Below are positions 23,772 through 35,835 of a stretch of DNA of 64,000 bases, one piece after another. Under the pieces are notes generated by a model. The model did no database searches, was not told the DNA's origin, and saw only the letters and a program-made list of their open reading frames with translations. The position numbers and the translations under genes are program-made. The DNA lies in assembly GCA_026724425.1 (NCBI GenBank), contig JAIUCV010000282.1, positions 558,001 through 622,000 on the forward strand, written 5' to 3'. Every line of letters starts with the position of its first letter. Position 1 is the stretch's first letter. Origin of the DNA: Erythrophleum ivorense. Lineage: Eukaryota > Streptophyta > Magnoliopsida > Fabales > Fabaceae.

Positions 23772-24529
23772 TATTGCAAAATGATTATGGGATGCGTCCA
23801 AATGGCATGCAGCATTTGTTTATTAATTATTTTATGTAATTAATTAATTTAATCAAATAAATTCTAATAAGGGAGACTTAATTAATTTAAGTAATTATTT
23901 ATTATTGGATATGTTCTAATATAAAGAAATCAATTGAATTCAAATAAGATTATCTATAATTAGATAAGTTCTGATAATAGGAATTTGTATAATAATTAAT
24001 TTAAGTAATTAATAATAATAATAATTATTATTATTATTATTAGAGAAGTTCTAATTAAATATATTAAATAATCATAAATAAGTTATCTAAATAAATAAGA
24101 TAATAATTTAAATTAATAAATTATTTAAAATTTGATTTAACTAACTAAATTTGAGTACAATTTATTCTATTTAAATTTAATTAATAAGATTTATTCTTGA
24201 AAAGGATATGTCTCATCTGAATTTCAAGTACCCTAAAACCCTTTAAAAATAGAAGAGTTATTAGGGGTTGTAACTCACTTATTTAGATTCCTTCTTTAGA
24301 GGCATCCAGCTTATGTTTTGAGCAAAATCTCTCCCTAAAAATAGCCACTCCATCTCTATATTTTGTCTTTCTAGTACTTCTTTTAAAGCACCATTACTAG
24401 GCTTCAAAGATTTAGAATGTGTAGAGTCAAATCGTGATTTGCACGTGGGGTACATCCAAATTTATAAAGTGAGCATTTCCTTAGGATCAAGAGAGTCACA
24501 TAAGGTATGTCTACCAAATTTTACTAACA
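23772..24529 (+). repeat. copia-1 5' LTR
   Basis: Starts TATTGCAAAATG, where the 3' copy has TGTTGCAAATTG, and ends TTTTACTAACA. Shared landmarks with the 3' LTR are GGGAT.C.TCCA.ATGGCATGC, GGATATGTTCTAATATAAAG, AAGTTCTGATAAT, TAAAACCCT, TAGGC/TCT, AAAGTGAGCATT and AAGGTATGTCTA. The short A/T-rich stretch CCTTTAAAAATAGAAG at about 24240 corresponds to CTCTATAAATAGGTGG in the 3' LTR, which is the likely TATA box. Confidence 0.85.
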
Positions 24530-24530
24530 A

Positions 24531-24546
24531 TTTTATTAGAGCCATA
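24531..24546 (+). promoter_or_regulatory. copia-1 primer-binding site (degenerate)
   Basis: TTTTATTAGAGCCATAG follows the LTR end directly and matches the copia consensus TGGTATCAGAGCCA with changes at the first bases. It is complementary to the initiator Met tRNA in the family. The substitutions would weaken priming. Confidence 0.65.
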
Positions 24547-25955
24547 GTTGTTCACTTTCATCCATTGCATGTTTCCCATAAAATGTTGTTATGTTAATTA
24601 AATATTTTTTCTATAAATACTTTAAAATGGCCCTTTAATGGGATTTTTCAAAATAAGATGTTTTAAGATGTAAAAATTACTTCAATATGATTCTTATAAC
24701 ATAAGGAACTTGCATCTAAATTTTAATATTAAATGGATAAACTATTGGATTAAAAATTGAATTTTTATATTATATGAAAAAGTGTTCTTTGACTAATGTT
24801 TCAAGGCTAAGGCTTTTCTCCTCAAGCTACAACTATGTGTGGGCCATATATCATTGAAAAGATCGTTCTAGGAGTTTTCCAACAATTTATATTATGTTTG
24901 ATCTAAATGCAAAATGAGGGAGAGTCTTCAAAGTAGCCACCTTGACCACATTTTTTTAGAAAACTTGGAGGGTTTGAGGTTCAAGATGAACCAGTGGGCT
25001 TGAGAATCCCACTCTTGGCTTGACGTGTGAAGGCCACCCCAAAGAGTTTTGGTAATTTTCAAAGCACCAACGGAACTGGAACAACAAGAGGAATCCAATG
25101 GTAGTTCAAACCCTGCCAAAAAAGCCCATATGATGGTGAGTGATATGCATGTTTCTGTGATGGCGTGTGTAGCATCTTTAAGCCTTTTTATTCCTATTTT
25201 TTCTAAAATTTTTGTAGTAGCATGTAAGGGCACATTGTATGTTTTTGGCCTTAAAATTTTCCTAAAATTATGCTTCACATATTGATATATAATATGGCTA
25301 TGTTTGGGTAGTTTTTCATAGTGTTTCAAATGCATGTCTAACATATAAGAGTCTTAAATTGTGAAATAATATTTTTCACAATTTTTTTAGAAAATATTTT
25401 TTTAAATTTTTGATTGACACTTTAATTAATATGATAGCACCTAGAATATTCATATTAAGTATGGATATAATTCCTTTTATTTATTTGTTAAATAAATTAT
25501 ACTTATTCTTATTATATATGAATTTCCAAAATAATTAGTTATATATGAAAATGACATGGCATCCCTATTTTTTATAGTGCATTGATGTAGTAGATTTCAA
25601 TTGTTGTAATCATTATAGGAATGTATTGAATTAATTGAAGCCTTGTAAAAGGATGTGTTTACATACCAAATTCATATATATTGTTTTTGTTTTGGACATG
25701 GACATTGAAATATCAAATCAAATCCTCCTACATGGACTCACTCATAAATGTATACAATATCCTTAACATGGATAGTGGAAGGTGTTCCCATAATGTTAGG
25801 CTAGAATCAAGTAAACATTTAAATAAATGTTTATGTTGTTAAAGATGATTGCTAGTTGACATGCAAACTTTTTAATCTAATAATGTAAGTGGAAATTAAG
25901 CGGTTTAATTAAGTTAACATAAATTGGATATGTGCCTAATTAAACTAATGTGATG
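24547..25955 (+). other. copia-1 leader between primer site and gag
   Basis: No gag homology is seen in this 1.4 kb, which is long for a copia leader. Opposed open frames at 24928-25344 (-) and 25049-25285 (+) overlap and match nothing I recognise. The stretch may include inserted DNA. Confidence 0.4.
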
Positions 25956-26865
25956 ATATAGTGAAATGGCATTAAAGAGCTAACCTAAACAAAGAGAAAA
26001 TTGACAACAAGAATTATGACATATGGCATAAAAGGGTTATATACTTTCTTAATGACCAAGACGTAATAGAACATTTGACCAAAAGCATGAAACCACTTGT
26101 AACTAGGAATACGAACTAGCAATGTCGTGACCAAAAGGCCTATAATGCTTGGCATAAGAAAGATCAAAATGCACGCTTTACCTTGTTAAGCTAGATGCAT
26201 GATAACCTTATTGGGAAGTTTAAGCACTACCTAACTATCAAGGTAATGTAGGAACAATTACGTCTTAAATTTGGTGACACATCTATCACTAGGCTTTGTG
26301 TCTTAATACTAAAATTAAATTTATACATAATGGACTTGAAACATAGCATGATTGAACACTTGTGGGTAATGATTGCAATGATAAGGGACATAAGATCAAC
26401 TGAATATGAGTTCTCAGATGAGTAATAAGTCCTTAATGTCCTCAAGTTTTTTCCTAAACCCTCTTGGGTTTGAGTGAAGTTAGTGGTCATGCATGATGAA
26501 GGTATAAAGACCTTTGAAGACACTTCCCACCACCTAAAGCTTGAGTGCACAGATGCAAACTATAATGTTGCATTAATTGCATGAACTAGCCAACACATAA
26601 GATAGCAAAGAAAGCAAGGGTCTAAAGCTGGAAAAGTAAAAAAGTGCCAAAGAGGCAAGCGTGGTGGTAAGAAGGATGTATCTAAGCTCAAATGCTACAA
26701 TTACCAAAAAAATGGTCATTTTGCTCAAGATTGTCTTGTGCCAAAGAAAGTTTGTCCTAATCTTAACCCATCTTCCTCTCATGTTTCTACACATGTATTT
26801 ATGGCTCATTCTTTCCATGGTTGGATTATAGATACAAGAGTAACAAAACATGTAACTTGCAATCA
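25956..26865 (+). pseudogene. copia-1 gag and start of protease, broken
   Basis: The + strand shows LNKEKIDNKNYDIWHKR, VIEHLTKSMKP, then HDNLIGKF, LRLKFGDTS, KHSMIEHLWVM, GIKTFEDTSHHLKLE. This is the gag capsid of plant Ty1/copia elements. A zinc knuckle CYNYQKNGHFAQDC lies at 26693-26734, with its second Cys replaced by Tyr. Protease begins at WIIDTRVTKHVTCN (about 26821), where families have DSGA. Stops are scattered. Homology ends abruptly at 26865, where an Athila LTR begins. Confidence 0.85.
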
Positions 26866-27439
26866 CGTAATCCATATTATTTTGGTTAGATGATTTTGTT
26901 TGTATGATTACTGAATTGTTGGTGTTATCTAAGAACGTAGTTTGATTTAATCGATTGATCAAACAAAAAAAATTCATTCTAAACCATGTTGAGATTTCTA
27001 TGTTCATTTTTTGGTTAAGTACGAAATAGAATTGCTTCTATTATTAACTTAAACGCAATTGCGTTAGGATTAATGATACAAACCAGTTAAAATCCTAAGT
27101 GGTAGTTTAGGAACATTAGATATTAATAACCAAAGGATTAAAATCAAAGTAGAGAAATTTTTAGATGACAAGGAAGAAAAAACAATAGGGGAAGGATTCT
27201 GGATTGGTTACGGTTCGTTTAATTACTTACGTTTAGTCAATAGATTTTCTGTTTCTGTTTATTTTTGCAATTTTGTATTCAATTCTCATTTATTTTAACA
27301 TCAATTTTATGGATTCCTAAATTAATTGATTTGATTAAGAGCTCTTTGGGAGACAACCTAGTGGGCGTTATATTGCAAACTAATGAAAATCACTAGTTTT
27401 GGCCAGTTCAACAACTGTGAGTAAAAAAATTTTTTACCA
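26866..27439 (+). repeat. Athila 5' LTR, 3' half only
   Basis: Matches 35258-35834 closely: ATATTATTTTGGTTAGATGA, GGTGTTATCTAA, AAATTCATT.TAAACCA, TTAGGAACATTA, GAGCTCTTTGGGAG, GGCATTATACTGCAAACTA and CACTA.TTTTGGC. The 3' LTR extends a further 576 bp upstream to 34682, so this copy has lost its first half. Confidence 0.85.
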
Positions 27440-27445
27440 AGATTT

Positions 27446-27463
27446 TGGTGCCATTGTCGAGGA
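27446..27463 (+). promoter_or_regulatory. Athila primer-binding site (tRNA-Asp type)
   Basis: TGGTGCCATTGTCGAGGA lies seven bases after the LTR end. The Athila consensus is TGGCGCCGTTGTCGGGGA. The differences are three C/G to T/A transitions, as expected from methylation decay. Confidence 0.85.
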
Positions 27464-27838
27464 GCCAATTAATCATAATCAATTAGAATATGAATTTTCT
27501 TAGTTTCAATTTTAATTTTATCCTTTTTACTATGTGTTTATGGCTTTTTTTTTTTCGGTGTTTTGTCACTATTCTAGGCAATACTGGCACCAGGGGTGAC
27601 AAACTCTGATTGAGTTAAAACTTAGTATATAAGTTCTAGGTATTGTGAGGATTCAAAGTTGTAGTTATGTTGCATACTAGGCCACTTTTTAGCCAAATTC
27701 CATCGTTTAGACACTTGTTCAATCTATTAGTATTTTTTTACTTTTATTTTTAGCAATTTTTCTATTTTTCTTGAATTTATTTTAATCTTTATTAGCAATT
27801 TTTAGGTGTTTTCTTCAATTTTATTTCATTCTTGGGGT
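27464..27838 (+). other. Athila 5' leader
   Basis: Non-coding stretch between the primer site and the gag start. No distinct motif seen apart from T-rich runs. Confidence 0.6.
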
Positions 27839-29500
27839 ATGATAAGATCCTCCAATAGAGATTTAGTTGAATTTAATCCTCAAATTGAAAGGAGCTTTCA
27901 TAAACAACTTAGAAACTGTAGGATTAAAAAGGTTATGGTGATATAATTAGTTTTTGAACTAATTAACAATACAGAAGTTGATTGTGAATTGATTTTTGAT
28001 TTTGATTCTGATTTTAAATTAGTAAATATGGCTGGCAATGATATAACTCTTAGGGAATTGGCTGCATCTTATGTTAATTACCGACCATTATGCATCCAAT
28101 ATCTTAACTTAATGCTACCTTTAAGCTTAACTTTGGATTAATACATTTGTTTCAAAAGTTTCATGAACTTGCAGGTAAGGATCTTCACAAGCATCTTAGA
28201 GAATTCCATGTGGTCTATTCTACCATGAAGCTATAAGAAGTTTTAAAGGAATACATCAAGCTAAGAACATTTCCTTTCTCATTGGATGGAGCAGTAAAGG
28301 ATTGGCTTTACTACCTCCAACCTCAGGCTATTACTTGCTAAAATGATTTAAATAGATTATTTTTGGAAAAATTTTCCCTACTTCAAGAACTGTTGTTATC
28401 CAAAAGAAAATTTATGGTATTAGACAAATGAATGGAGAGACCTTGCATGAATATTAGGAGAGATTCAAGAAACTATGTGTAAGCTACCCCTACCATCAGA
28501 TCAGTGACCAACTTCTGATTTAATACTTTTATGAAGGCTTGCTATCTATAGACAGAAGTATGGTAAATGCAGCTACAAGTGAAGCATTGGTTAATAAAAC
28601 CCTAACTACTACCCTAGATTGAATTGCAAATATGGCTCAAAATGAAAAACAATTTGGTACCAAGTTAATCACGCCAACCAGAGGTGTTAATGAAATTTAT
28701 GCCATACCAATGGATCAATAGAGGATAAAAAATAAACTTAAAGAGTTGGCACCCATGGTTAAATAGCGAGCACTCGGATAGGGACAATCTTAACAATTTC
28801 CTGCACCTCTATGTGGTATTTGTTCATTATCCATGCATACTGCATATCAATGCCCCCAGTTGCAAGATAATACAGGGTCAGGTACTAGCATTTTCCCTGG
28901 TAGACCTTTATAGTAGTAGAATAATAGATACGATCCATATGCAGTCACATACAATCCTGGATGGAAAGATCATCCAAATTTGAGATATGGTAGTAGTTCC
29001 AACCAACAACAACAATAAGAGAAATTTAATGCTTTTGGCCCAAGCAACCAACAACCCATGAGACAATCTATATAGTAGATGAATAAATCAAAACCAAGTC
29101 TAGAATATATAGTGAAGCTACTTGCAACAAATACACTCCAATTTCAATAGCGAAGAAAGACAACAATTCAAAGTTTGGAAACCTAAATTGGCCAACTTGC
29201 AACAAATATTAATGAATTGATGAGTCAAGGTTCGGGTCAATTGCCTTCATTGCTAATGACCAACCCAAGAGGTAATGTTAGTATAATAACTTTAAGGAGT
29301 GGCAAGGAAGTGCATGGGCCAACCATTCCTCTAACAGAATCATTACAAGAACAAAATAGTGATGAAAAACAATAGCTCCCTTCAATCCAAAGTAAAAATT
29401 ACCACAGATAAGGGAGAACACTCCACATATAGTGGATCCCATCCATTTCCAAATAGAATAACTTAGTCTAAGAAAATTGCAGAAGCTAAATTAGACAAGG
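27839..29500 (+). pseudogene. Athila gag, broken
   Basis: The start ATG at 27839 gives MIRSSNRDLVEFNPQIERSF, as in Athila gag. Further on are TLRELAASYVNYRPLCIQY, the capsid helices LDGAVKDWLYYLQP, IRQMNGETLHEY, then ISDQLLI and YFYEGLL. A zinc-like segment CGICSLSMHTAYQCP lies at 28811-28855. Stops interrupt at several points, for example before ICFKSF and after EYL-type positions. The region after about 29000 is Gln/Asn rich, as in the family. Confidence 0.8.
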
Positions 29501-30093
29501 AGATTATAGAAATATTCAGAAAGGTGGAAGTAAATATACCTCTCTTGGAAGCAATCAAACAGATCCTAAAATATACAAAATGTCTGAAGGAGCTATACAC
29601 ATATAAGAGAAAATTAAAGGGCAATGAAAAAGTTAACATGGCTAGAAATGTATCAACTTTGATTCAACCAACTATGCCTATTAAATGCAAAGATCTTGAA
29701 ACATTCACCATCCCATGCAAAATAGGGAATATGAAATTTAATAATGCTATCCTAGATTTAGGGGTTTTGATTAATATAATGCCTAAGTCTATGTATTCCT
29801 CTTTATAGATTGGAAAGTTGAAGCCTACGAGAGTAGTGATTCAATTAGCAAACAAAAGTACAGATTACCTCACAAGAGTATTAGAAGACATTCTAGTAAG
29901 GGTAAAAAATTTAATTGTTCCTGCTGATTTTTATATTCTGAAGATGGAGGATGACAATGTACATGGACATGAATTACTGATTATAGGTAAACTATTCTTG
30001 AAAATTGCTAAAATGATAATTAATGTGCATGATGGTACTCTGTCAATAGAGTTTAGTGGTGATGTTGTTCATTTTAATGTTTCGATGCCATGA
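29501..30093 (+). pseudogene. Athila protease, broken
   Basis: Two adjoining open stretches (29524-29808 and 29818-30093), separated by a TAG stop, give FTIPCKIGNMKFNNAILDLG and VLINIMPKSMYSSL, then VVIQLANKS, LEDILVRVKNLIVPADFYIL and LLIIGKLFLKIAKMIINVHDG. These are the flap and C-terminal landmarks of the Athila aspartic protease. The active site usually reads DLGAS and here reads DLGVL. Confidence 0.82.
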
Positions 30094-30659
30094 AATACCC
30101 TTCAGAAGAACATTTCATGTCGCATGTAAATATGATAGGCTTTTTAGTTGCTAATGCTTGAGGTGATATAGGTGCTGAACTTCCTGACATCATTGAGTTT
30201 ATAGTTGCAATTCAATGTTTAAAACGTTGTGATAGACTCAATAAATGTGATGCATGTTTTGAGATTAATGCATATTTACATTCTAACTTTGCTTTTAATT
30301 TTGATGTTGATTCTGCCATTGTTAATGACATTAGTTCTAGTTTTGGTTTTGACATTTTACATAGTTCTAATTATTGTGTGCTTTCAAGAGCTATTGTTTC
30401 TTCTATTGAGAAAAATGAATAGGTAGATGTTGTTGTAGATTTAAATCCAAATAGATTAGTACCTTCCATATAGTAACCACACACTCTTAAGCTAAAACCT
30501 TTACCTAATAATCTTAAATATAATTTTTTTTAGAAGAAAATGATAAATTATCGATGATAATAGCAAATAACCTTCAACCTAACCATGAAATGAGATTGTT
30601 GGAGTTGTTAAAAGAAAAAAAGGTAATAGGTTAGACACTTGCAAACATTCCAAGGATTA
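30094..30659 (+). pseudogene. Athila protease-RT linker, decayed
   Basis: Low-complexity coding remnant between protease and RT. The open frame 30229-30426 is Leu-rich in the wrong phase. A late block PKHEMRLLELLKE-like sequence at about 30580-30620 resembles the start of the pre-RT segment. Confidence 0.55.
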
Positions 30660-31420
30660 GTCCTTCCACATACATGTATAGAATTTTATTGGAGGAAGGA
30701 GCAAAACTGGTGAAGCAACCTTAAAGAAGGCTTAACCCTATGAATTTGGATGTAATGAAGAAGGAAGTAAGTAAATTACTTTCAGCTAATATTATTTATC
30801 CCATATCTGACAACAAATGGGTGAGTCTAATGCAGGTAATCCCCAAGAAGACTGGTTTCACAGTGATGCCCAATGAGAAGAATGAACTTATTCCTATGAG
30901 GGTGCAGAATAGTTTGAGAGTCTACATTGATTATAGAAAGCTCACCCAAGCCACTAAAAAGGACTCTTTTCCTCTTCCCTTCATAAATCAAATGTTAAAA
31001 AGATTGGTAGTAAAGTCTCATCACTATTTCTTAGATAGATTGTCTAGTTATTTTTAGATTCATATTGCACCAAAGGATTAGGAAAAGACTACCTTCACCT
31101 ACCCATTTGGTATCTTTGTCTATAGAAGAAAGCCATTTGGACTTTGTAAGGCTCCAAGCACATTCCAGCTATGTATGGTGAGTATCTTTTTTGATTTCCT
31201 TGAATATTACATGAAAGTTTTCATGGATGACTTTACTGCTTATGACATTTCATTTGATAAATTTAGATAAAGTGTTAGAGAGATGCATTGAGAAAAATCT
31301 GGTTTCAAATTTTGAGAAATTTCATTTCATGGTTGAGCAAGGCATTGTTTTAGGACATGTTGTTTCTAAAAATAACATTAAGTAGATAGAACTAAAGTAG
31401 ATGTTATTGCCTCTTTACCT
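30660..31420 (+). pseudogene. Athila reverse transcriptase, broken
   Basis: Reads KEVSKLLSANIIYPISDNKW, VSLMQVIPKKTG, NEKNELIPMR, VYIDYRKLTQATKKDSFPLP, FINQMLKRL, then after a stop IAPKD, EKTTFTYPFGIFVYRRKPFG, LCKAPSTFQ. The catalytic motif is VFMDDF at about 31216-31233, so the two Asp residues are kept. A frameshift follows, then EKFHFMVEQGIVLGHVVS. The first catalytic block is LDRLSSYF followed by a stop, where families read LDGYSGY. Confidence 0.87.
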
Positions 31421-31599
31421 TACCCCACTTGTGTGCAAAAATTCTGTTCTTTTCTTGCCCACGCAGGTTTTTATGAGCGATTTATCAAGGACTTTAGTAA
31501 TATTGCTCTACCATTATCTAGACTTTTTAAAGAGGATGCATTAATTTTGATGAGTCACACGAATTAGTATTTGATAAGTTAAAGAGAAAGCTCACTACT

Positions 31600-32076
31600 T
31601 CACCTATTATCTAGCTACCAAACTGGGAGTTCTTATTTGAGTTAATGTGTGATGCATCCAACTTTGTTGTAAGTGCAATTCTTTCTTAAAGAGTAGCCAA
31701 AAAGTCTCATCTGATCTCTTATGCATCACGCACCCTAAATGAGGTTCAGGCTAATTATACCACCACTAAAAATGAGCTTTTAGCCATTATTTTTGCTTTA
31801 GATAAATTTCATTCTTATTCGTTGGGTTCTAAAGTGATTGTTTATTTTGATCATGCAGCTTTGAAGTTCCTTCTTAAGAAGCCTAATGTAAAGCCTAAAC
31901 TCATTAAGTGGATGTTGCTGCTATGGGAATTTGATATTGAAATCAAAGACAATACTGGAGAAGAAAATCTTATAACTGACAATTTGAGTAGAATTCCTCA
32001 CTCTTCCGAGTCTTTAGCTACCAGGGATAGTTTTTTAGATGAGCAACTTTATCAATTATATGGTAAAAATTTCTAG
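31600..32076 (+). pseudogene. Athila RNase H, mostly open
   Basis: Reads FELMCDASNFVVSAILS, a stop, then SHLISYASRTLNEVQANY, TTTKNELLAIIFALDKFHSY, LGSKVIVYFDHAALKFLL, then WMLLLWEFDIEIKD and NLITDNLSRIPH. These are the four acidic-residue regions of a Ty3/gypsy RNase H. It is the best preserved domain of this element after the integrase core. Confidence 0.87.
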
Positions 32077-32229
32077 TATGTAGATATGGTAAATTTTTTG
32101 GTTGCTTGTGAATTGCCTACTTATTTTAAAAAGCAACAAATTGGTAAGCTTAAAAGTAAGGCAAAATATTATGTCTAAAATGATCCTTACTTATGGTACA
32201 CATTTAGTGACCAAATTATTAGGATATGT

Positions 32230-32970
32230 GTTTCTGACCCTCAGTTTATATTTGTTTTACATTTTTATCATACACTTGCATGTGGTAGTCATTGTGGTCC
32301 TCAACATACTGTTAGAAAGGTTTTAGATTCTAAACTATATTGGCCTGCCTTATTTAGGGATGCATATGAATACTATAAGAATTGCACACAATGCTAACAA
32401 ACAGGTAATATTTCTCATAGGATTGAGATACCTCAATAATTATTGTTGTTTTGTGAAGTATTTTAGGGTATTGATTTTATGAGACCATTTCCTATTTCTT
32501 TTAGTTTTATGTATATTCTCTTAGCTATTGATTATGTTTCAAAGTGGGTGAAAGCCAAAGCTACTAACATTGATGATTCTTCTATTGTTATGGATTTTGT
32601 TAGATCTAATATCTTTTGCAGGTTTGGCATTCCTATAGCAATTATCATTGATCAAAACTCCTACTTTTGTAATACAAACGTGCAATCCTTACTCTGTAAA
32701 TATGGTGTATTGCATAAGGTAGCAACTTCTTACCATCCACAAGCAAATGGGCAAGTTGAGATTTCAAATAAAGAGATAAAGAAAATTCTAGAAAAGACAG
32801 TGTAATCTAATAGAAAAGATTGGAACACAAAATTAAAAGATACACTATAGACTTACCATACTACCTACAAAATCCCTATAAGCATGTTGCCTAATAGGTT
32901 AGTTTTTTGCAAAGCATGTCACTTACCGATGGAGATTGAACATAAAGCTTATTGGGCAGTGAAGAAATGT
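32230..32970 (+). pseudogene. Athila integrase, broken
   Basis: The zinc-binding part is at about 32270-32395 (HACGSHCGPQHT-like, then LDSKLYWPALFRDAYEYYKN and C..C). The core at 32479-32805 reads YILLAIDYVSKWVKAKAT, IPIAIIIDQNSYFCN and TSYHPQANGQVEISNKEIK, which keeps the D, D and E positions. A TAA stop at about 32804 and further decay follow where the KTV..N..DW helix begins (SNRKDWN..LKD). Confidence 0.87.
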
Positions 32971-34681
32971 AATATGGATAATATGGTTCTATCTTAAGTC
33001 AATTCTCAACGAAAATTATAACTTTAAGAGCTTGAAGAGATTCAGTTAGAAGCCTACGAGAACTTTAGAATTTGCAAAGAGAAAACCAAAGCTACATATG
33101 ACAAGATAGTTAAAAGAAAAGAGTTTCATGTTAGCAAAAGAGTCATCCTCTACAATTCCTGCCTTAAGTTGATGTTTGGTAAGCTACGTTCTAGATAGAT
33201 TAGTCTATTTGTAGTTTACTCATGTTTTTTCTTATGATGCAATCAAAATTATGAATGAGTCAACCAACAAGCGCTTCACGATAAATGGACAAAGGTTGAA
33301 ATATTTTTATGAGGAATTTCATAAGCATACAATGAAGGAGTTGCATCTCCGCAATGCTTCCTACACTTGACCCATCCAGTTGTATTTCTTTCCCTTCCTT
33401 TTATTTTCATGTCCTATATTTGATTGGTGGATTAGATTGTTATTACATTGAGAATAATGTGAAATTTAAGTTAGGAGAAAAATTATCCTGCTTAATTAGT
33501 GGTGTGATTTTTTTTTGTGGCTATTTTCTTTGTGTTTTCTTGCACTTTTTATATCTTTTAGCTTTCTTTTTGTGTTAAAATTGTAAGTTGAAGCAATTTA
33601 AGTTTGGATATATTTCAACATGATTAAAAATCAATCTTTTTTTCTCAAATTCAAGTAAATTGACAATGAATTTAATTTCAATGGATTGATTGTAGTAGTT
33701 TTAGGCCTATAAGGATTTGGGCCTCATATTGTTTCTTTTATCTGTGAGTATTCACCTATCATGACTTTCACTCTAGAACTTGTCTTGATTCTTGTTTGAG
33801 ATCACAATTGCATACGCATGCATGAAGATGATTAAGGCATTCTTGAAACTATAGCCACTTAGCCAAATAACCAACCCACACATATTATCCATTGTTTACC
33901 CATTTGAGCCTATTAACTTTTTTCTTGAAATTTCAACCCACTACAAACCAATTTCAAAATATCCCCTACCTTACCTTAGGAATTGGAGAGCATTGTATTT
34001 GATGAAGAATGTGAATATTAATTAGTGCATCAAGTTGAATTGCTAAAAGAAAAATGTAATGCAAAAAGAAAAAGATGATGAAAATGATGGTTGAGATGGA
34101 GCATAAAACGCACTCAACCCATAAAAAAAGAAAGAAAGAAGATGAAAAACTTAAAGAAAAGGAATGAGAATATACATGTACATTTGTGTTTGCTTAATGA
34201 AAAATAAGTAGATGCACAGTTTTATAGTTGTTTCATTGTGTTTGCTGGTGTAATCATTACTCTTTTAATTCTTGAGCTATTTGCCTACTTTTCTTCTCTA
34301 TTTTCACCATTACCATTACCTTAACCCCATTACAATCTTGAATAAAAGTTCTTTTGATTTATGTATTGCTTGTGACATAGTTAGTGGAGATTGAAAAGAT
34401 ATACAAGTCTATGGTAATGATGTTATAATTGGTTTTATTTGAGTGAAACACTTACCTAAAACACTTAAAGGAATTAAGAGTATACATATTCCCAATGATA
34501 GACTACCACTTTTATTTATTTTTGTTAAATAAAATTGCCATGCAATTTTTTTTTTTGAATTAGCCAGAATGAATTTTTGAAGAGCTTGAATTGTGTTTAG
34601 CTTTGCAGTTTTTGCATTTTTATTTTAATTTTTGTTTTTGTGTTTTTCCTAAGAGTGCAAAAAACTAAGTATGGGAGAATT
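32971..34681 (+). other. Athila 3' internal region
   Basis: The C-terminal integrase tail continues to about 33350 (YDKIVKRKEF, FGKL.S). At 33440-33475 there is ACATTGAGAATAATGTGAAA followed by a G-poor version of the Athila TTTAAGTTTGGGGG tract. No env-like gene is recognisable; the frame at 33354-33578 is hydrophobic by chance of T-richness. The segment 34030-34170 is A/G rich. AAGTATGGGAGAA at 34668-34680 is the polypurine tract. Confidence 0.6.
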
Positions 34682-35834
34682 TGACATTATTACATTTTAT
34701 ACCTCTCATATTTAGTCTTAATAATGATCCATTATGGCTAATTTGATGATTTTAGGTTTATTTTATATTAATTAAGTCAAATTAGGAGTAATGTATTTTA
34801 ATTGCATTATTATTATATGTGGGTTTAAATTGTCATTATTATAATTTTTCCAACAGAAGCCCAATTGATATTTTTGTTTTGCAAATTAGATGAACCAACA
34901 AATTGAAGTGGACATTCTAAACTAGGCTAAAGATGTAGGCTTATTTTACTTTAGAATTAACATTGTATTTCTTTTAATATGAAAAATTCTAGATTGTTAG
35001 ATGTACCTAGCCCATCTAAGTCCTTAAATTCTCCTTAGGTCATGTAAGTCAGATGATTATTCTTCTGTAGCGTCATTTCAAAGGGTTTATGTGCGATTGT
35101 ATGGGCATATGCTTCGAAAGCAATATTTTGTAAAGGCTTTCTGATTTTCCTTCCATAATCAATCCAAAGATTGAACCTAATGTTGAACATGAGTCCATAA
35201 TTGTACTGAATAATGGTTTGGTTTTAATTTCAGATGAATCTGTTCTTCATGTTTTCATGTAATTTATATTATTTTGGTTAGATGATTCTATTTGCATGAT
35301 TACTAAATTAATGGTGTTATCTAATAATGCAATTTTACTTAATCAATTGATTAAATGAACAAAATTCATTTTAAACCACGTTGAGATTTCTGTGTGCTTT
35401 TTTTGGTTGAGGGCAAAATAGAATTATTTAATATTATTAGCTTAAGTGCAGTTGCATTAAGATTAATGATGTGAACTAGTTAAAATCCTAAGCAGTAGTT
35501 TAGGAACATTAAATATTAATAACTAGAGGATTAAAATCAAGCTAGAGAAATTTTTAGATAACAAGGAAGGGACAACATCAGGGGAAGGATTTTGGACTGG
35601 TTATAGTTTGTTTAGTTACTTTCGTTTTGTCAATTGATTTTCTGTTTCTGTTTATTTTTGTAATTTTGTATTCAATCCCCATTTATTTTAACTTCAATTT
35701 TGCGGATTCCTAAAGTAATTGATTTAATTAAGAGCTCTTTGGGAGTTGATTTTGTGGGCATTATACTGCAAACTAGTGAAAAATCACTAATTTTGGCTAG
35801 TTCGACAACTACGGGTGAAAATTTTTTTTTACCA
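34682..35834 (+). repeat. Athila 3' LTR (full length, 1153 bp)
   Basis: Starts TGACATTATTACA directly after the purine tract and ends TTTTACCA. Its last 577 bp match the truncated 5' LTR. The next bases (TAGCC) belong to copia-2 coding sequence, so the 3' boundary is sharp. Confidence 0.8.
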
Positions 35835-35835
35835 T

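Larger units (their letters stand above)
26866..35834 (+). mobile_element. Athila-lineage Ty3/gypsy retrotransposon, 5' LTR truncated
   Basis: Order on +: partial 5' LTR (26866-27439), tRNA-Asp-type primer site, gag (27839-29500), protease (29640-30093), reverse transcriptase (30660-31420), RNase H (31600-32015), integrase (32230-32970), a long non-coding 3' region, purine tract (34671-34680) and a full 3' LTR (34682-35834). The coding regions carry many stops, mostly TAG or TGA where families have CAG/CAA or TGG, but the order is complete. The 5' LTR lacks its first half. It lies within the copia nest. Confidence 0.87.

Noticed and set aside
24928..25344. 138-codon - strand frame in the copia-1 leader
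   Set aside because: Overlaps an opposite frame, has no recognisable motif, and lies in the leader of a retrotransposon.
26227..27007. - strand frames of 107 and 144 codons opposite copia-1 gag
   Set aside because: Antisense shadows of the clear gag and protease homology on the + strand.
30229..30426. Leu-rich hydrophobic frame in Athila
   Set aside because: It is the wrong phase of the decayed protease-RT linker; the hydrophobicity comes from T-rich sequence.
33354..33578. Possible envelope-like membrane protein in Athila 3' region
   Set aside because: Short, overlaps the conserved non-coding ACATTGAGAATAATGT block, and T-rich. It does not support an env-like gene.
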